A program made the position numbers and the translations under genes. This document shows, in pieces, positions 8,121 to 8,995 of a DNA stretch of 8,995 bases (positions are counted from its first letter, which is position 1; every line of letters starts with the position of its first letter). The stretch comes from Actinobacteria bacterium UBA5176. GTDB taxonomy: Bacteria; Actinomycetota; UBA4738. Below the pieces are notes generated by a model that was given only the letters and a program-made list of their open reading frames with translations, was not told the DNA's origin and did not search any database. The stretch covers positions 1 to 8,995 of the forward strand of contig DHWS01000148.1 in the NCBI GenBank assembly GCA_002413305.1, read 5' to 3'.

Positions 8121-8294
8121 ATGGAGCCTTCTGATCGCCGCATCCGCAAGTCCTCGCGCCGGCTACCGAGCGGGGCTCGACTTGAGCTTCTTGACCTGTT
8201 GGCCTCTGCCCCCGAGGTTCGCGCCGACGCCATCCGGCAGCTTCACGAACAGCCCGAGACTCTAAGACTTGGCCGAAGTCCTGATCGACCTTGA
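8121..8294 (+). CDS. Small unrecognised protein, probably the 5' part of a frameshifted gene
   Basis: A 57-residue frame from ATG 8121, with GAGGGA close upstream (8113-8118). The product is basic at first (RRIRKSSRRLPSG) and then helical and acidic (LELLDLLASAPEVRADAIRQLHEQPETLR). I cannot name the family. After about residue 49 the frame turns to an unconvincing tail (GRSPDRP), while the +1 frame continues in a natural way with LAEVLIDLEEDRQLAR. The likely original protein therefore reads ETLR-LAEVLIDLEED, with one extra base near 8265-8270. Either the gene is broken, the base is a sequencing error, or the ribosome shifts here. It lies 67 bases after the sortase stop on the same strand. Confidence 0.45.
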   Translation: MEPSDRRIRKSSRRLPSGARLELLDLLASAPEVRADAIRQLHEQPETLRLGRSPDRP

Positions 8295-8643
8295 GGAAGA
8301 TCGCCAGCTCGCCCGCTTCGAGGACCAGGAGCCGGACGGCGTCCCGGTCTGGATGCAGGAGCGCATCCGAGCGACCAACATCGATCAGTTCATCGACTGG
8401 CTCCAGGCGCTCCCCGATTGGGGTTGGAGCGAGTGGGAGAGCCTTCCTCGGGTCAGCACCCCGACCCTGTTCCACGTGGGCGAGCTCGAGGATCCGGAAG
8501 ACGAGACCGGGGAGGGGGCGTCGCTGATGCCTCACGGCACCAGGATCCGCGTGCTGGGCCAGGGCCACATCGGCGCGTTCATCCGGAGCGACCTCGCGCT
8601 GCCACAGGTAATCGAGTTCCTCGGTAAGCACGGACGCAACTAA
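8269..8643 (+). pseudogene. C-terminal part of an alpha/beta-hydrolase, fused out of frame to the preceding small gene
   Basis: The frame can start only at TTG 8269, which has no ribosome binding site and a stop (TAA 8263-8265) two codons ahead. From about residue 15 it resembles the C-terminal third of alpha/beta-hydrolases: a cap-like helical stretch (VPVWMQERIRATN, then FIDWLQALPDWGW), the strand TPTLFHVGELEDP with the candidate catalytic Asp75, and the catalytic His100 in VLGQGHIGAFIRSDLALP. The core with the nucleophile elbow (GxSxG) is absent, so no enzyme activity is expected. The first residues (LAEVLIDLEED) appear to continue the small frame at 8121-8294. The composite looks like a deletion that joined two genes, plus a one-base shift. 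Confidence 0.6.
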
Positions 8644-8652
8644 CGTCGACTC

Positions 8653-8994
8653 CTACGACCTCCCAGAGGATGGGGCTCCGGGCGACGGAGATGAGTGGGC
8701 CGTTCGGTCACCCGAATGACTGACTTCCTGGAGCTGGACCGCGAAGCGGAGAATCGTTGAGCGCGTCTCGAACGGGCGAGCGCGTCCCGACCGGACTGAG
8801 AGCTCGGTCGATCTGCACCCGTAGGGATGAGGGAGCCAGACCATGACCTTGCGGAGGAGATCGGACCGACGCAACTCCTCCACCGCCACCGCCAAGGACG
8901 AAGGAAGGGCCCTGATCTGCCGACGCTCCCTCTCCGCTTCCGTGAGCCGAGCCGGGCCCGAAGGAGAAGGCAACGGCAAGCCCTCCGGGAGCCA
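8653..8994 (-). pseudogene. C-terminal tail resembling glutamine synthetase family, cut by the right window edge
   Basis: The minus-strand frame enters from the right edge with LPEGLPLPSPSG, then PARLTEAERERRQIRALP, SSLAVAVEELRRSDLLRKVM. This order (short Pro/Leu turn, L-T-E-x-E-R, I-x-x-LP-x-SL, then E-x-L-x-x-S-x-LLR) is that of the C-terminal end of glutamine synthetase and gamma-glutamyl ligase family proteins. After about position 8842 the resemblance fades and the frame runs on in Arg/Ser-rich sequence to a TAG at 8655-8653. The expected ending around a VRRxE motif is not clear in any frame. The tail may be damaged by a frameshift or recombination. No catalytic residues fall in the window. 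It converges on the hydrolase fragment, with 9 bases between stops. Confidence 0.5.
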
Positions 8995-8995
8995 T

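Noticed and set aside
8708..8995. 95-codon minus-strand frame starting with ATG at the right edge
   Set aside because: It is the wrong frame: the frame one base over carries the glutamine synthetase-like sequence, and this one is Gly/Ser-rich without motif.

Overview
This is a GC-rich chromosomal window, very probably from a high-GC Gram-positive bacterium (Actinomycetota). That is an inference from the overall base composition, the frequent GTG starts, the EEGRH-type acyl-ACP desaturase, and an ice-binding-like (DUF3494) wall protein next to a class F sortase, a pairing familiar from actinobacteria. No rRNA, tRNA, CRISPR array or complete mobile element was found. Intact metabolic genes alternate with fragments of genes.

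Left part (1-3704). A transposase/integrase fragment on the minus strand runs off the left edge. It has lost its usual N-terminus and stops next to a small gene (638-883, +). That gene converges on a full-length catalase-peroxidase, katG (947-3145, -), with a strong hairpin between the two 3' ends. Just upstream of katG, in the same orientation, is a second small gene (3192-3371, -). The two small proteins flanking katG share a 26-residue helical motif with 16 identical positions, which is the most interesting signal here. A 39-residue single-pass membrane protein (3585-3704, +) diverges from the small gene-katG unit.

Middle (3705-6797). A palindromic hairpin lies in the leader region of an acyl-ACP desaturase with a complete set of di-iron ligands (3973-4935, +). 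After a gene-free stretch comes a cold-shock protein (5257-5478, -), then a 338-bp spacer holding a nested inverted repeat, then an NAD-dependent sugar epimerase/dehydratase (5817-6797, -).

Right part (6798-8995). Divergent from the epimerase is the C-terminal half of a DUF3494 ice-binding-like protein with a Thr/Pro linker and C-terminal membrane anchor (6910-7314, +). It overlaps a class F sortase (7298-8053, +) that could be its anchoring enzyme. Next is a frameshifted composite: a small N-terminal reading frame (8121-8294, +) whose sense continues, after a +1 shift, into the C-terminal part of an alpha/beta-hydrolase (8269-8643, +). Finally, the minus strand at the right edge carries what looks like the C-terminal tail of a glutamine synthetase family protein (8653-8994). 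Several truncated genes in a row suggest this flank has been rearranged.
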